NCBI GenBank assembly: GCA_964560765.1
Contig: CAZLMG010000007.1
Coordinates: forward strand, 1 to 64,000
Direction: 5' to 3'
From: CAZLMG01 sp964560765
Lineage (GTDB): Bacteria > Bdellovibrionota_B > Oligoflexia > Oligoflexales > CAZLMG01
Length of the DNA: 64,000 bases
This document shows, piece by piece, positions 32,815 through 41,113 of this stretch. The notes below the pieces were generated by a model. It was not told the origin of the DNA and searched no databases. It saw nothing but the letters and a program-made list of their open reading frames with translations. The position numbers and the translations under genes are program-made. Position 1 is the stretch's first letter. Each line of letters starts with the position of its first letter.

Positions 32815-32841
32815 AGTACGTGATTCTGTACGTGATCGATC
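32815..32841 (+). repeat. Right inner direct repeat with TACGTGA units
   Basis: 27 bases identical to 28596-28622. An additional TACGTGA immediately upstream (32808-32814) makes three units here against two at the left end. It lies 110 bases inside the right att-like repeat. Confidence 0.7.
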
Positions 32842-32951
32842 AGGATTTAGTGAGATCTGGCGGGATGAGCCGGGACGAAGCAGTCGCTTAACTATCTGTT
32901 AATTAAAATAAAATCGAGTGATCGTCAGGGATTGGTGGGAGTTGTCATGAC

Positions 32952-32975
32952 TCCCTCTCTCTCCGCCACTTCCTT
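32952..32975 (+). repeat. Right att-like direct repeat (tRNA-Ser 3'-end copy)
   Basis: 24 bases identical to 28505-28528, including 17 bases of tRNA 3' end with CCA but without any other tRNA part. Sequence beyond it diverges from that beyond the left copy. Confidence 0.85.
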
Positions 32976-33157
32976 CCCCCCTTCGCCGCACCTCACAGGA
33001 TGTTCAAGAGGAAACCGATTCTCATACGTCGGAGATTTTCCAAATATCTGATTTTGCATGTGGTTTGCTGAGCTGTGGCATACAATGGCGGTGTACTGTT
33101 ACGGTGATTTGCGGGAGAAGGGTGCGGATCCCGCAGTTTATGGTCTTTTGTCTGATA

Positions 33158-33169
33158 TAGGGCGCCCTA
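33158..33169 (+). other. Palindrome covering the ribosome-binding region of the receiver-TPR gene
   Basis: TAGGGCGCCCTA is a perfect 12-base palindrome ending four bases before the ATG at 33174. It includes the only AGGG that could serve as a ribosome site, so it could mask translation initiation or be an operator. Confidence 0.4.
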
Positions 33170-33173
33170 GTTT

Positions 33174-34340
33174 ATGACAGAGCAACGCATCGAGCTATCG
33201 GCGGAAACGCAGATTCTCGTGGTGACGGAGAATCACGATGACAGCGACCAGATTCGACGTCATCTTAAGACCGGTGGTTTAAACGCAGTTTTGGTCGTCC
33301 AGTCTGCGATGCAAGCGTACGCGGCTTGGCGCGACAAAAAAATCGAGGTCGCCATCATCGATCAAGCGATGACGAATCCGACTGGATGGCAGTTGATTGT
33401 AGACATGAAGACTGACGAGCGTCTTCCCAACTTCGCCGCAATTCTGTTTGGACGCAAGGATAGTGTCGTTGCCGATTCAGACCTTCGGACTTATGGCATT
33501 CCGAATTTTCTAAAAGTTCCTTGTTCCCTCAAAGACCTCATGCAGTGTGTTGTTTCGGCACACGCTGGCGTCGTGACGAAAGGGGGCATTGAAAATCGTT
33601 ATACCAATGCCAAACATGCACTCGTTCAGAGCGACACCCAGAGCGCCATTTCGCAATACAAAGATCTGCGACAGACTACCGGTACGGATCGAAGTGCCAT
33701 CGGGTTAGCGCATTCGTACGTCCAAGGAAAGCAGCTTTCACAAGCGGCTGCGACGCTGAATGAGGTTGCCGACCCTAGCCAGACGCCTGTTATGATCATG
33801 CGCATGCGTTTGGCGATGCAGCAGGGAGAAATGGCCGAGGCGAAGACCGTTTTCGATGAGCTGATCGTGCGGGCCGTTGGCAATGAGGTTTTGCTGCTAG
33901 AAATCAACAAAACCTGTGTCGGCTACCGCCAGTACTCTATGGCAAAAATCACTTGCGAACGGGCCATTCAGGGCGGATTCCAGAGTGAGGAATTCATGCT
34001 TGGATTGGCTCGTGCGGAGTTCGAGATCGGAAATCATGCTGGGGCACTGGAGGCGCTAGCGCGCGCCGTAAAGGTCTTTGGCGAGTCGCTCAAGATTCTC
34101 AATATCAAGGGCCAGCTATTACGATCCATGGAAAAGCACCAGGAAGCCCTGAATGTGTACATGCAAGCATCGGCCATGTCTCCTGATGAGCCGCGCATTC
34201 TCTTCAACATCGGGCTCTGTCACTTGTCTCTTGGTAACAAAGTGCAAGCGAAGCAGATCTTGACTCGCTGTGTACAGTTGTCCCCGAATTTTATCGTCGC
34301 CAAGCAAAAATTGGCGGAGCTGATCGCCGCTGGAGGCTGA
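33174..34340 (+). CDS. Response-regulator receiver domain fused to TPR repeats
   Basis: Residues about 12-125 form a CheY-like receiver (ILVVTENHDDSDQIRRHL, VAIIDQAMTNPTGWQLIVDM with the candidate phosphoacceptor Asp, FLKVPCSLKDL with the switch Lys). The N-terminal acidic pair usually seen is replaced by Glu-Asn, so phosphorylation may be weakened. From about residue 140 to the end are TPR-like helical repeats (ISQYKDLRQTTG, AKITCERAIQGG, ALNVYMQASAMSPDEPRILFNIG, AKQILTRCVQLSPN). No DNA-binding or enzymatic output is visible: the output is probably protein binding. A larger relative with two receivers is at 53264-55498. Confidence 0.85.
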   Translation: MTEQRIELSAETQILVVTENHDDSDQIRRHLKTGGLNAVLVVQSAMQAYAAWRDKKIEVAIIDQAMTNPTGWQLIVDMKTDERLPNFAAILFGRKDSVVADSDLRTYGIPNFLKVPCSLKDLMQCVVSAHAGVVTKGGIENRYTNAKHALVQSDTQSAISQYKDLRQTTGTDRSAIGLAHSYVQGKQLSQAAATLNEVADPSQTPVMIMRMRLAMQQGEMAEAKTVFDELIVRAVGNEVLLLEINKTCVGYRQYSMAKITCERAIQGGFQSEEFMLGLARAEFEIGNHAGALEALARAVKVFGESLKILNIKGQLLRSMEKHQEALNVYMQASAMSPDEPRILFNIGLCHLSLGNKVQAKQILTRCVQLSPNFIVAKQKLAELIAAGG

Positions 34341-34779
34341 TCCGGGACACTCCACTCGAAGACCCGATAAAGCCATATCTTGGTTGTGTAGATTTCAACC
34401 AATTCGGCGGATCCTCGCCATCCGACGGGGGAGGCCCGGAGTTGTCGAGTGCTGATGTTAAGTCGCTGGTAAGTCTCCGCATTCGACTATCTGCAACTAT
34501 TTTGTCCAAGTACGGATACTGTTTCCGGAAATCATCGGTGCACCCAGCGGGGACCTGCAAGTCGTCGTCAATCTAGGAACCTGAACAATTTCAAGTATAT
34601 ATCATTTGCTGTTCCGAAATCGCGAGTTCTACGCAGGGGCCTGCGGCTGCCCTCGCCGCCATCGACTTCACCTCTCTTTACAAAATCAACAATTTTAATC
34701 TTGATTTGCGATTAACATTAAGGTTATCAACCACCCGCCTTTAAATCTTTAATGACTTTTAAAGTCGGAGGGTATTTTA
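34341..34779. other. Gene-free region ahead of an orphan lipoprotein gene
   Basis: The 439 bases contain no supported gene. The last 200 bases are AT-rich, as expected for a promoter region; TTGATT near 34698 followed at 17 bases by TTATCA is a weak promoter candidate. GGAGGG just before 34780 is the ribosome site of the next gene. No repeats or RNA structures were recognised in the first half. Confidence 0.5.
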
Positions 34780-36441
34780 ATGGTTAAGTGGCCGATATTT
34801 ATGGTGAGCCTTATCTGGCTAGCAAGTTGTGGGGCAGACGAGAGCCAGCTGTCCGTAGTGCAGGGCGAATCGCAAGCTACGCTGGATAGCGCTGAATTAT
34901 TGAAAATGGGCGGTAAGTCGGTCGAGGCCGTTAATGGCGCATTGAACAACATTCCGCAAGCGGCTCTGAATAACATCCGCGCCATCGCTTGCACAGCCAG
35001 CCTCGGCCACACCCTGAAAGACATCGATAGCCTCGAAGTTACTGTTGGCATCGATCCCATGAAATACTTTCCAGGCGTTGGACGAGTTGTCGGAACTCAG
35101 GCCAATTTAACCTATAGCTTTTTCCGCAAGCCCAATGGTGGGTTGCAGGGGCAGGCCTATTTGACCCCACAATTGAAAGTTGGCGCTACTGCCAATCCCG
35201 CAGAAGTGCGTCTTGGTTGGAGCTGGGGATGCCAAGGAAGCCCCGCTCAGCGTCAGGGTTACTTTGCGAATGTCGGCGTCGGTGGCATCACAGCTGGATT
35301 TGGCGTCGATGCGGTCGCGGCATTCGCGGACATGATGGTTGACAAAGATTCTCGACCGGTAAGTTTCAATGACATTCGAACAAAGTATTTTGCCAAAGCA
35401 GCCGAATTGGCGGAAGCGACGCGCTTATTCGCTCAGCGCGGCGTTAACAGTTCCGCCAAGGATCGATACACGACGCGTAACCCACTCTATTCGAATGCCA
35501 CCTCGGCGACTGTAGACGCGGCAGTAAAGCAAGCTGACCAACTGCGAATCCCGTCCGGAGACCTTGACGCAACGATCAGTCTTGGCAGCATTTTGCGCCG
35601 GCATTTGAGCGCCGCCGATGAGGCGCGCTTTCGTCAGGTAACCACCCACGCCGAGACTTTTTTGGCTGAACTGGCTCAGGAAATGTCGGTCAAGCAAGGT
35701 GGTGAAATCGGCAATTTGGTGAAGGGCGTTCTGAAGACAAAACTGGCAGAAATCATGACTGCGCTGGAAGGCGAAATCGCCGAGCTAGGTAAGGTTTACC
35801 TGCCCGTTTATGCGCATGGCCGCTCTTGGACGCTTGATCAGAAGAAGCTTGTCGATCACACCCGCAATGGCTTGGAAGCCATCCGCAAGACGCATGGATA
35901 CTACACCATGCTTTGGGCCGAGGATGTACTGACCTCTTATAAGTTGCGCTTTGAAGGAACTCAAAAGCTGCGTCTGCTCGTGCACGAGTGGATGGTGCAG
36001 CTTGAGCGTGACGGCGCTATTCACGGTGACATGACGATCGGCGGAATTCATACCGGGCAGGTTTTTCATGGGTGTAATTATGTCAGCATGACGCCGACCG
36101 GTCTGGACACCTACAAGAACGTCGTTCTCTCTCCGATTAAGGTTCCAGCTACGGTCTTGAATCCATTCAAAGTGATTGCAACAGTGACAACCCTACCGTT
36201 TAAGACCATTGCGGGCTTCTTTCAATTCAAGCAAGTTGTTTCGAGCACAGCCTCAAAGATCGGCACGCGTATTAACGAGACAACGGTTGGCTTGTCGCAT
36301 GCCTATGCGTTGCCCGGCACACAGTGGAATCCAGCCGATTCGGAAAATGCTTATGTGAATAAGTCGGCGGTATTTGCTGATAAGTCCATGGCCATGGTGA
36401 AGAAGTTCTTTACCTGGTCGTGCTCGGACTCTGCGGAGTAA
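34780..36441 (+). CDS. Large lipoprotein of unknown function
   Basis: Not recognised. 553 residues with a lipoprotein signal (lipobox LASC, Cys17). The N-terminal part holds Gly-rich beta-like stretches (GVGRVVGTQANLTYSFFR, GQAYLTPQLKVGATA, YFANVGVGGITAGFGVDA), resembling a lipid-binding or barrel-type domain. A long helical middle follows (about residues 200-420). The C-terminal region has hydrophobic segments (VLNPFKVIATVTTLPFKTIA) and ends in a Cys-containing tail. Strong ribosome site (GGAGGG). Its 3' end overlaps the convergent gene by 32 bases. Confidence 0.72.
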   Translation: MVKWPIFMVSLIWLASCGADESQLSVVQGESQATLDSAELLKMGGKSVEAVNGALNNIPQAALNNIRAIACTASLGHTLKDIDSLEVTVGIDPMKYFPGVGRVVGTQANLTYSFFRKPNGGLQGQAYLTPQLKVGATANPAEVRLGWSWGCQGSPAQRQGYFANVGVGGITAGFGVDAVAAFADMMVDKDSRPVSFNDIRTKYFAKAAELAEATRLFAQRGVNSSAKDRYTTRNPLYSNATSATVDAAVKQADQLRIPSGDLDATISLGSILRRHLSAADEARFRQVTTHAETFLAELAQEMSVKQGGEIGNLVKGVLKTKLAEIMTALEGEIAELGKVYLPVYAHGRSWTLDQKKLVDHTRNGLEAIRKTHGYYTMLWAEDVLTSYKLRFEGTQKLRLLVHEWMVQLERDGAIHGDMTIGGIHTGQVFHGCNYVSMTPTGLDTYKNVVLSPIKVPATVLNPFKVIATVTTLPFKTIAGFFQFKQVVSSTASKIGTRINETTVGLSHAYALPGTQWNPADSENAYVNKSAVFADKSMAMVKKFFTWSCSDSAE

Positions 36442-37210
36442 GAGCGGAGCTCATCCCTGTTTGAATCAGACCCTCTTTCATGATGGAATGTAGATATGCC
36501 AGTCCATGATGAGGGTCGGTATTCATATCTGAGATGAGATACTTCCAGCGATGGATGAGATCTTTCTGCACTAAAAGATCGGACATAACTCCTTGCCGAT
36601 CTAGATACAATAGTACCTTAAAAAACTCTGTCTGCCGTCGATGCATGGACTGAGACTCGAGAAATCGCGCCGCATGTTCCAGGTCATGCACCAGAAACTC
36701 AAGCGCACTTTCATGGTGTTCGTAGTTTCGGTGCAGCTGTTCAGGTTCGAAAATGAGGGTGACGGGTCGTTTGCCACACGCTAGATAAGACAACATCTCT
36801 TCAGCAGTTGGCACATTCGTGACAGCAAACAGAGGCAGGTCGCATCTTAGCCAGCGGAGCAACAACTGCACGCTGTGGCTTCGGATGCCACGCAGTCGAC
36901 AGGTGGCGAGTAGCTGAGCGCAATCCGTGGGTCTAGTCTTGGAGGACAAGAGACGTTCCCAAGTCTCGTTGTGGAACGCGGGCACCTCCCGAGTGAGTCG
37001 GGAAATTCCACGGCGTCCGTGCAACAGCCAACACCAGCCAATGAGGTAAAGCGCGCAGGTTTCGGCATCAGTAGTTTTCCTTGCGATCCATTCACGGTGC
37101 AGCCAGGCAACAAATTGCGTGTGTTGACTATGGGGCTCGACCATCACCTGGCTTGCGACTCCGCGATATAGGTACCGGACATATTGGATCGAAATATCGA
37201 ATAGACGCAA
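36410..37210 (-). CDS. Uncharacterised protein with an HDLEHA motif
   Basis: Not recognised. The 266-residue soluble, basic, Leu- and Arg-rich protein is mostly helical, with no signal peptide. A striking conserved-looking stretch HHESALEFLVHDLEHAARFL (about residues 165-185) contains several His/Glu/Asp that could bind metal, as in HD- or ferritin-like helical proteins; this is inference from residue pattern only. Several cysteines lie in the first half. The gene overlaps the end of the convergent lipoprotein gene by 32 bases and is divergent from the exported protein at 37420, with a 16-base palindrome between them. Confidence 0.65.
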   Translation of the reverse strand: MRLFDISIQYVRYLYRGVASQVMVEPHSQHTQFVAWLHREWIARKTTDAETCALYLIGWCWLLHGRRGISRLTREVPAFHNETWERLLSSKTRPTDCAQLLATCRLRGIRSHSVQLLLRWLRCDLPLFAVTNVPTAEEMLSYLACGKRPVTLIFEPEQLHRNYEHHESALEFLVHDLEHAARFLESQSMHRRQTEFFKVLLYLDRQGVMSDLLVQKDLIHRWKYLISDMNTDPHHGLAYLHSIMKEGLIQTGMSSALTPQSPSTTR

Positions 37211-37306
37211 GTCACAACATCGTCATCTATCTGCAATATCCGGGAAAAATTAGTCTAGTGCCGTTGACCCGTTCAAACCATGGGCACTTCCCACCCCTAA
37301 TGAGCC

Positions 37307-37322
37307 AATGATAGCTATCATT
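37307..37322 (+). promoter_or_regulatory. 16-base perfect palindrome between divergent genes
   Basis: AATGATAGCTATCATT is fully self-complementary and sits in the 209-base gap between the divergent genes at 37210 and 37420. Such a site fits a dimeric repressor. TATAGT just after it (37324-37329) could be a -10 element overlapping the operator. Confidence 0.5.
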
Positions 37323-37419
37323 TATAGTAGTTCACAAGATTTGCAGGAAACAGTTCCGAAATTTCCGTGCATCTGGAATGCGGTACGAAGCCGGTTAGTA
37401 CTAAATCTGAGGACGGGGC

Positions 37420-38289
37420 GTGTTCACCAAAGCCTTTCGATTCACTCTCAATCGCACCTTGCTTTCCATTTCCTTGAGCCTGTTCTTGATAACGGAGCCG
37501 GCATCGGGTGGAACTTTTCTTGGAACTTGTTTTGCCCTGGCAGAACGTGCTCTGGGTTGGACAAGAGGCCAGGCTTCCGAGCAGCCCGTTAACCAGTCTC
37601 CTGAATACTTGCAGTACCTGGCAAGCACGCGTGACGTTCCGGCCGAGGCCCCGTTGAAGATTGCGGGAAGACGGATTACAGGACAGCGTGGGATTCACCC
37701 AGAGCAATGGGAGGCGATTCAGACGCTGTCAGATATCATGGGGCGACGTGATGAATGGGTGCGTTGGAATATCAACTTGGCGAGAAGCATTCGCGAGAGA
37801 GCGCGTATCGAGAAGCGCAGCTATTTTGAGACGATGGTTCAGGTGTTAAAAGATACTGCGAAAGAGAGTGGCTTTCCGGAAGAGATCCTGATTCTAGAGG
37901 ATAAGCTTTATGACCGAGGGAGTTGGTTGGCGATACTTCGACAGGGTAAGGTCTTTATTGATTCCACATTCACGACTCCACGAGGAGAGGGCGCGCACAC
38001 TTCAATTGCACATGCACTTCAACTATTATGGGTAGAGAGTCAGCTACAACAACAGGGCCATCCCAAGGGAACGATGTCTCGATACATGCGTGAGGTTCTC
38101 GGAAACCCCAAAGTCGCCGAAGTCGTGACGTTAGGAGTGACTCATCCTTGGGGTGCTTTGTTTGATTCGTTCAGTAAGAATCAAGTGCACAGTCCTGAGT
38201 GGTTTGGCGAGTTGGTGCACACTGTTGCGCCCGATATCCCGTATGAGACCTTGATCACTGTGTACAAGGGCCTTGATGCTATCCCTTAA
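37420..38289 (+). CDS. Exported protein of unknown function
   Basis: Not recognised. GTG start with GAGGACGGGG upstream; the N-terminal segment (about residues 10-30, LNRTLLSISLSLFLITEPASG) is a signal peptide. The mature 258 residues are mostly helical and basic, with no cysteine after the first few residues of the mature part and no repeat. Stretches such as IHPEQWEAIQTLSDIM and SPEWFGELVHTVAPDIPYE look like a globular helical domain. Divergent neighbour on the left is the HDLEHA protein; the MoeB-like gene follows on the same strand after 82 bases. Confidence 0.65.
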   Translation: MFTKAFRFTLNRTLLSISLSLFLITEPASGGTFLGTCFALAERALGWTRGQASEQPVNQSPEYLQYLASTRDVPAEAPLKIAGRRITGQRGIHPEQWEAIQTLSDIMGRRDEWVRWNINLARSIRERARIEKRSYFETMVQVLKDTAKESGFPEEILILEDKLYDRGSWLAILRQGKVFIDSTFTTPRGEGAHTSIAHALQLLWVESQLQQQGHPKGTMSRYMREVLGNPKVAEVVTLGVTHPWGALFDSFSKNQVHSPEWFGELVHTVAPDIPYETLITVYKGLDAIP

Positions 38290-38371
38290 TTCGGTAGAAG
38301 CTTGAATAGAAAGCCTCTACGAGTTAAACCACCAACATCATGTTCAGTCCCCAAGAGAGGCCAACCGTTAC

Positions 38372-39472
38372 ATGTTGAACCGATATCAAAGGCAAATCAT
38401 TTTGCCCGGATTTGGATTGGGTGGGCAAGAGAAGTTGCGCGATTCGAGCGTTGCCATTGTGGGTCTGGGTGGACTCGGTAGTCCTGCCGCCATGTACTTG
38501 GCCCGGTGCGGTGTGGGCCAAGTAACGTTGATTGATCCCGACGTAGTCTCCGAATCAAATCTTCATCGGCAAATTCTTTTTGAACATGCGGATATTGGTT
38601 TCTTTAAGGTCGATGTCGCTGCCAGACGCCTCTTAACGCACCAGCCAGAATTGGCCGTGACCAAGATAGCAAGTCGGATATGTGCAGATAATGCCGAGGC
38701 GATTCTTCGGGGGCATGACGTCGTCTTGGACTGTACGGATAACTTGGCGGCGCGCTTCGCACTGAGTGACGCCTGCAAGGAGTTTGGGATCCCGGTCGTT
38801 TACGGCAGCGTCTATCAATTCGAGGGCCGTGTCGGGGTATTCTGTGCAAATGGTGCGGCATGCTACCGGTGTTTTCATCCGCCACAGCAAGAAGCCATAG
38901 CTTGTGATTCTTGCAGCGATGCGGGCGTGTTGGGGGTTGTGCCGGGTGTGATAGGTGCTATGCAAGCCGTGGAAGCCATCAAGGTCATAACCGGTGTCGG
39001 GACGCCGATCTGGGGTCAGCTAATGATATTGGATATGCTGTCGATGGAGCCCACTACACTGGACGTTACCCGCGGGGAAGGTTGTTGTGGCGACGTGGTC
39101 TCGGAAGCGAGCGCGTTTCGCGGCATAGGCCTAAATGCCGAAAGCCAGAATGAAAGAGTCGCTCAAGAAGTGACAGCAGAAGAAGCTCTGCATGCTCCGC
39201 GGGTGGAAACGTGTATCTTTATCGACGCTAGAGACAGAGCTGAGCATGTGCAGGGCGCCATTTCCGGCGGCCTACTCTTTCAAGATCTTTCTGAATCCGA
39301 GATGGATGACTTTGCACCAGACGCCCATGTCATCATTTACTGCCAAACAGGAAAACGCTCCAAAGTTTTGGCTCAACTTTTGGCTGTGAAGTATCCACAA
39401 CGACGCATTTCAAACCTGGTGGGTGGGATGCATGCATGGCGTCGTCTTGGCGGTCCAACAAGCACACCATAG
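38372..39472 (+). CDS. moeB: MoeB/ThiF-type adenylyltransferase with C-terminal rhodanese domain
   Basis: E1-like enzyme that adenylates the C-terminal glycine of a sulphur-carrier protein such as MoaD or ThiS, with a rhodanese domain to supply sulphur. The nucleotide loop VGLGGLGS is at residues 30-37, RYQRQI at the N-terminus and DCTDNLAARF are canonical; CYRCFHP is one zinc pair and CCGD the second. CDSCSDAGVLG replaces the usual catalytic CGEAG. The rhodanese domain (about residues 270-360) has active Cys324 in YCQTGKRS. Length 366 fits MoeZ/MOCS3-type fusions. Which carrier it serves (molybdopterin, thiamine or another) is unknown, as no partner gene is near. Confidence 0.9.
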   Translation: MLNRYQRQIILPGFGLGGQEKLRDSSVAIVGLGGLGSPAAMYLARCGVGQVTLIDPDVVSESNLHRQILFEHADIGFFKVDVAARRLLTHQPELAVTKIASRICADNAEAILRGHDVVLDCTDNLAARFALSDACKEFGIPVVYGSVYQFEGRVGVFCANGAACYRCFHPPQQEAIACDSCSDAGVLGVVPGVIGAMQAVEAIKVITGVGTPIWGQLMILDMLSMEPTTLDVTRGEGCCGDVVSEASAFRGIGLNAESQNERVAQEVTAEEALHAPRVETCIFIDARDRAEHVQGAISGGLLFQDLSESEMDDFAPDAHVIIYCQTGKRSKVLAQLLAVKYPQRRISNLVGGMHAWRRLGGPTSTP

Positions 39473-39487
39473 GACCCTTGGCGCAGT

Positions 39488-40069
39488 CTATTCTTGGGTC
39501 AGCGACATCACGATTTCATCTTTCGGTTCGCAACCAAACTCTTCCCAGCGGTCAGAATCAGCTGCAGTGGTTATTGTCGTCAAGGAGATGCCGGTATCGG
39601 CTTTCACAACCTTATAGGTAAGCTCTGGAGAGACGCCGTGGACGTCGCGAAAGATGTCGCTATCGGCCGCCAGTTCAATGGTGGTGTCATCAAAGAATAC
39701 AGAAAGCGCGCAGCCAGCCGGATCAAATTTATATTCGCGCCATCCTCGCAGTACAAAGTAGCCATCTTGGTTGAGGTGGACAACCCGGTGAATACTTAAA
39801 TCGCAAGCGACGGAACGATAGACTTCGACGACACTCGGCCCGTCAATGCGTAGCAACTTTGCATCTAGGTCTTTAAAAAATCCAAGAACGGCCTGTCGTT
39901 CTGGGGATGGAAAATTAGGTACGGCCATAGTGCTTTGACACGCAACCTCGTTGACGCTGTAGTGTCCAGATTTGATGGCTGCAGTATTGCGATCAACGTA
40001 GCTACAGTGCGACGAGACCGCACTGAGGAGTACGACGGTGGAGCAGAACCTGGCTAGCTCTTGCTTCAT
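39488..40069 (-). CDS. Exported protein of unknown function
   Basis: Not recognised. 193 residues. The N-terminus has a hydrophobic stretch (FCSTVVLLSAVSSHC) with a possible but atypical lipobox (VSSHC). The mature part contains several cysteines (ACQST, ACDLS, GCALS, GCEPK) and beta-like segments. Its start overlaps the stop of the UDP-glucuronate decarboxylase gene by four bases, so it is probably cotranscribed with it; a role in envelope polysaccharide is only a guess from that. It ends 15 bases from the convergent moeB. Confidence 0.6.
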   Translation of the reverse strand: MKQELARFCSTVVLLSAVSSHCSYVDRNTAAIKSGHYSVNEVACQSTMAVPNFPSPERQAVLGFFKDLDAKLLRIDGPSVVEVYRSVACDLSIHRVVHLNQDGYFVLRGWREYKFDPAGCALSVFFDDTTIELAADSDIFRDVHGVSPELTYKVVKADTGISLTTITTAADSDRWEEFGCEPKDEIVMSLTQE

Positions 40070-41016
40070 GTCAAACGAAGCAACTGGCGAAAATAGGGTA
40101 TCGTTCGTTCAAGACCATCATCGAGAGTGATCTCTGCTCGCCAGTCGATGATTTTACGCGCCAGAGCGGTGTCGGGTCGCCGCACCTTCGGGTCATCAGC
40201 AGGAATGGGAAGGTGCTTGATCTTGGACTTGCTCTTCGTTTTGGCAATCACCTTCTGTGCAAGCTCGATCATGGTGAATTCACCCTCATTACCTAAATTC
40301 ATAGGCCCGACATGCTGTTCTTGGCCCGCAAAACGGAAAATTCCTTCGACGAGGTCATCGACATAACAAAATGACCGCGTTTGGGAGCCATCACCATAAA
40401 TAGTGATATCGTCACTTTTGAGCGCTTGGCAGATGAAATTACTGACTACTCGGCCGTCATCATGAGCCATACGTGGGCCGTAGGTATTGAAAATGCGAAT
40501 CACGCGAATATCGACGCCGTTGGCACGGTGATAATCAAAGCATAAGGTCTCCGCGACGCGCTTGCCTTCATCATAGCAACTACGAATGCCGATGGGATTG
40601 ACGTTGCCCCAGTAGCTCTCTGGCTGGGGGTGAATTTCGGGATCGCCATAAACCTCTGACGTGCTGGCCTGAAGCAAGCGGGCTTTTGTGCGTTTGGCGA
40701 GACCCAGCATGTTCATAGTGCCCATGACGTTTGTTTTAATCGTCTTGATGGGGTTGTATTGATAGTGGACGGGGCTTGCTGGGCAGGCAAAATTCAAAAT
40801 CAGGTCGACTTCTGCCAAATACGGCTGACAAACATCGTGACGGACCAACTCAAAGCGGGGGTTGCTCAAAAGATGGGCGATGTTTTGTCGATAGCCGGTA
40901 AAAAAATTATCGAGGCAAATGACCTCGTAACCGGCATCAAGATAGCGTTCGCAGAGGTGGCTGCCAAGAAATCCTGCTCCGCCGGTGATCAAAACACGAG
41001 ATGGGTAAATATTCAT
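40066..41016 (-). CDS. UDP-glucuronate decarboxylase (UDP-xylose synthase)
   Basis: Short-chain dehydrogenase that converts UDP-glucuronate to UDP-xylose for envelope polysaccharide. NAD loop TGGAGFLGSH (residues 11-20); the UXS signature HYQYNPIKTIKTNVMGT; catalytic Ser/Thr in ASTSEVYGDP, Tyr148 and Lys152 in CYDEGKR; RIFNTYGPRM and DGSQTRSFCYVDDLV follow. Length 316 matches bacterial UXS. No UDP-glucose dehydrogenase is nearby to provide substrate. It is divergent from sucC, 97 bases away. Confidence 0.93.
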   Translation of the reverse strand: MNIYPSRVLITGGAGFLGSHLCERYLDAGYEVICLDNFFTGYRQNIAHLLSNPRFELVRHDVCQPYLAEVDLILNFACPASPVHYQYNPIKTIKTNVMGTMNMLGLAKRTKARLLQASTSEVYGDPEIHPQPESYWGNVNPIGIRSCYDEGKRVAETLCFDYHRANGVDIRVIRIFNTYGPRMAHDDGRVVSNFICQALKSDDITIYGDGSQTRSFCYVDDLVEGIFRFAGQEQHVGPMNLGNEGEFTMIELAQKVIAKTKSKSKIKHLPIPADDPKVRRPDTALARKIIDWRAEITLDDGLERTIPYFRQLLRLT

Positions 41017-41113
41017 CCAATGAACTCCGCCATTTACTGCATTAGCCCGCGATTGTATGATAGGTTTTTCGATCTTTCATACATTTATTTCCGCTTTGGA
41101 GGGATGAGTCCCC

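Larger units (their letters stand above)
28505..32975. mobile_element. Small tRNA-Ser-associated genomic island, integrase-less
   Basis: Bounded by a perfect 24-base direct repeat (28505-28528 and 32952-32975) that comprises the 3' end of tRNA-Ser(GCT) and seven bases beyond, the classic result of site-specific integration at a tRNA gene. A second perfect 27-base direct repeat lies inside each end (28596-28622 and 32815-32841). The cargo is a minus-strand lipoprotein, and a plus-strand lipoprotein, TIGR02147-like regulator and second paralogous lipoprotein. No integrase, transposase or excisionase reading frame is present, so it is either a decayed island or one mobilised in trans. Interpretation as an island is inference from the repeats. 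Confidence 0.72.
32802..33173. other. Right end of the island and leader of the receiver-TPR gene
   Basis: No gene over 372 bases. It holds three TACGTGA units (32808, 32817, 32829), the right inner repeat, an AT-rich stretch (TTAATTAAAATAAAAT near 32900), the right att-like repeat, then an unremarkable stretch. Near the end are the inverted repeat TGCGGGA/TCCCGCA (33110-33116, 33129-33135) and a 12-base palindrome (33158-33169). Confidence 0.7.

Noticed and set aside
28529..32951. Search for an integrase, excisionase or transposase inside the putative island
   Set aside because: All frames were read; none shows a tyrosine (R..HRY), serine or DDE recombinase pattern. The element is therefore described as integrase-less.
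33079..33095. TGGCATACAATGGCGG as a sigma-54 promoter of the receiver-TPR gene
   Set aside because: The spacing and the -12 box do not fit TGGCAC-N5-TTGC.
34291..34560. 89-codon minus-strand reading frame in the gap before the large lipoprotein gene
   Set aside because: It starts with TTG without a ribosome site, overlaps the end of the receiver-TPR gene and its second half is Ser/Arg/Pro-rich like random sequence. Not supported as a gene.
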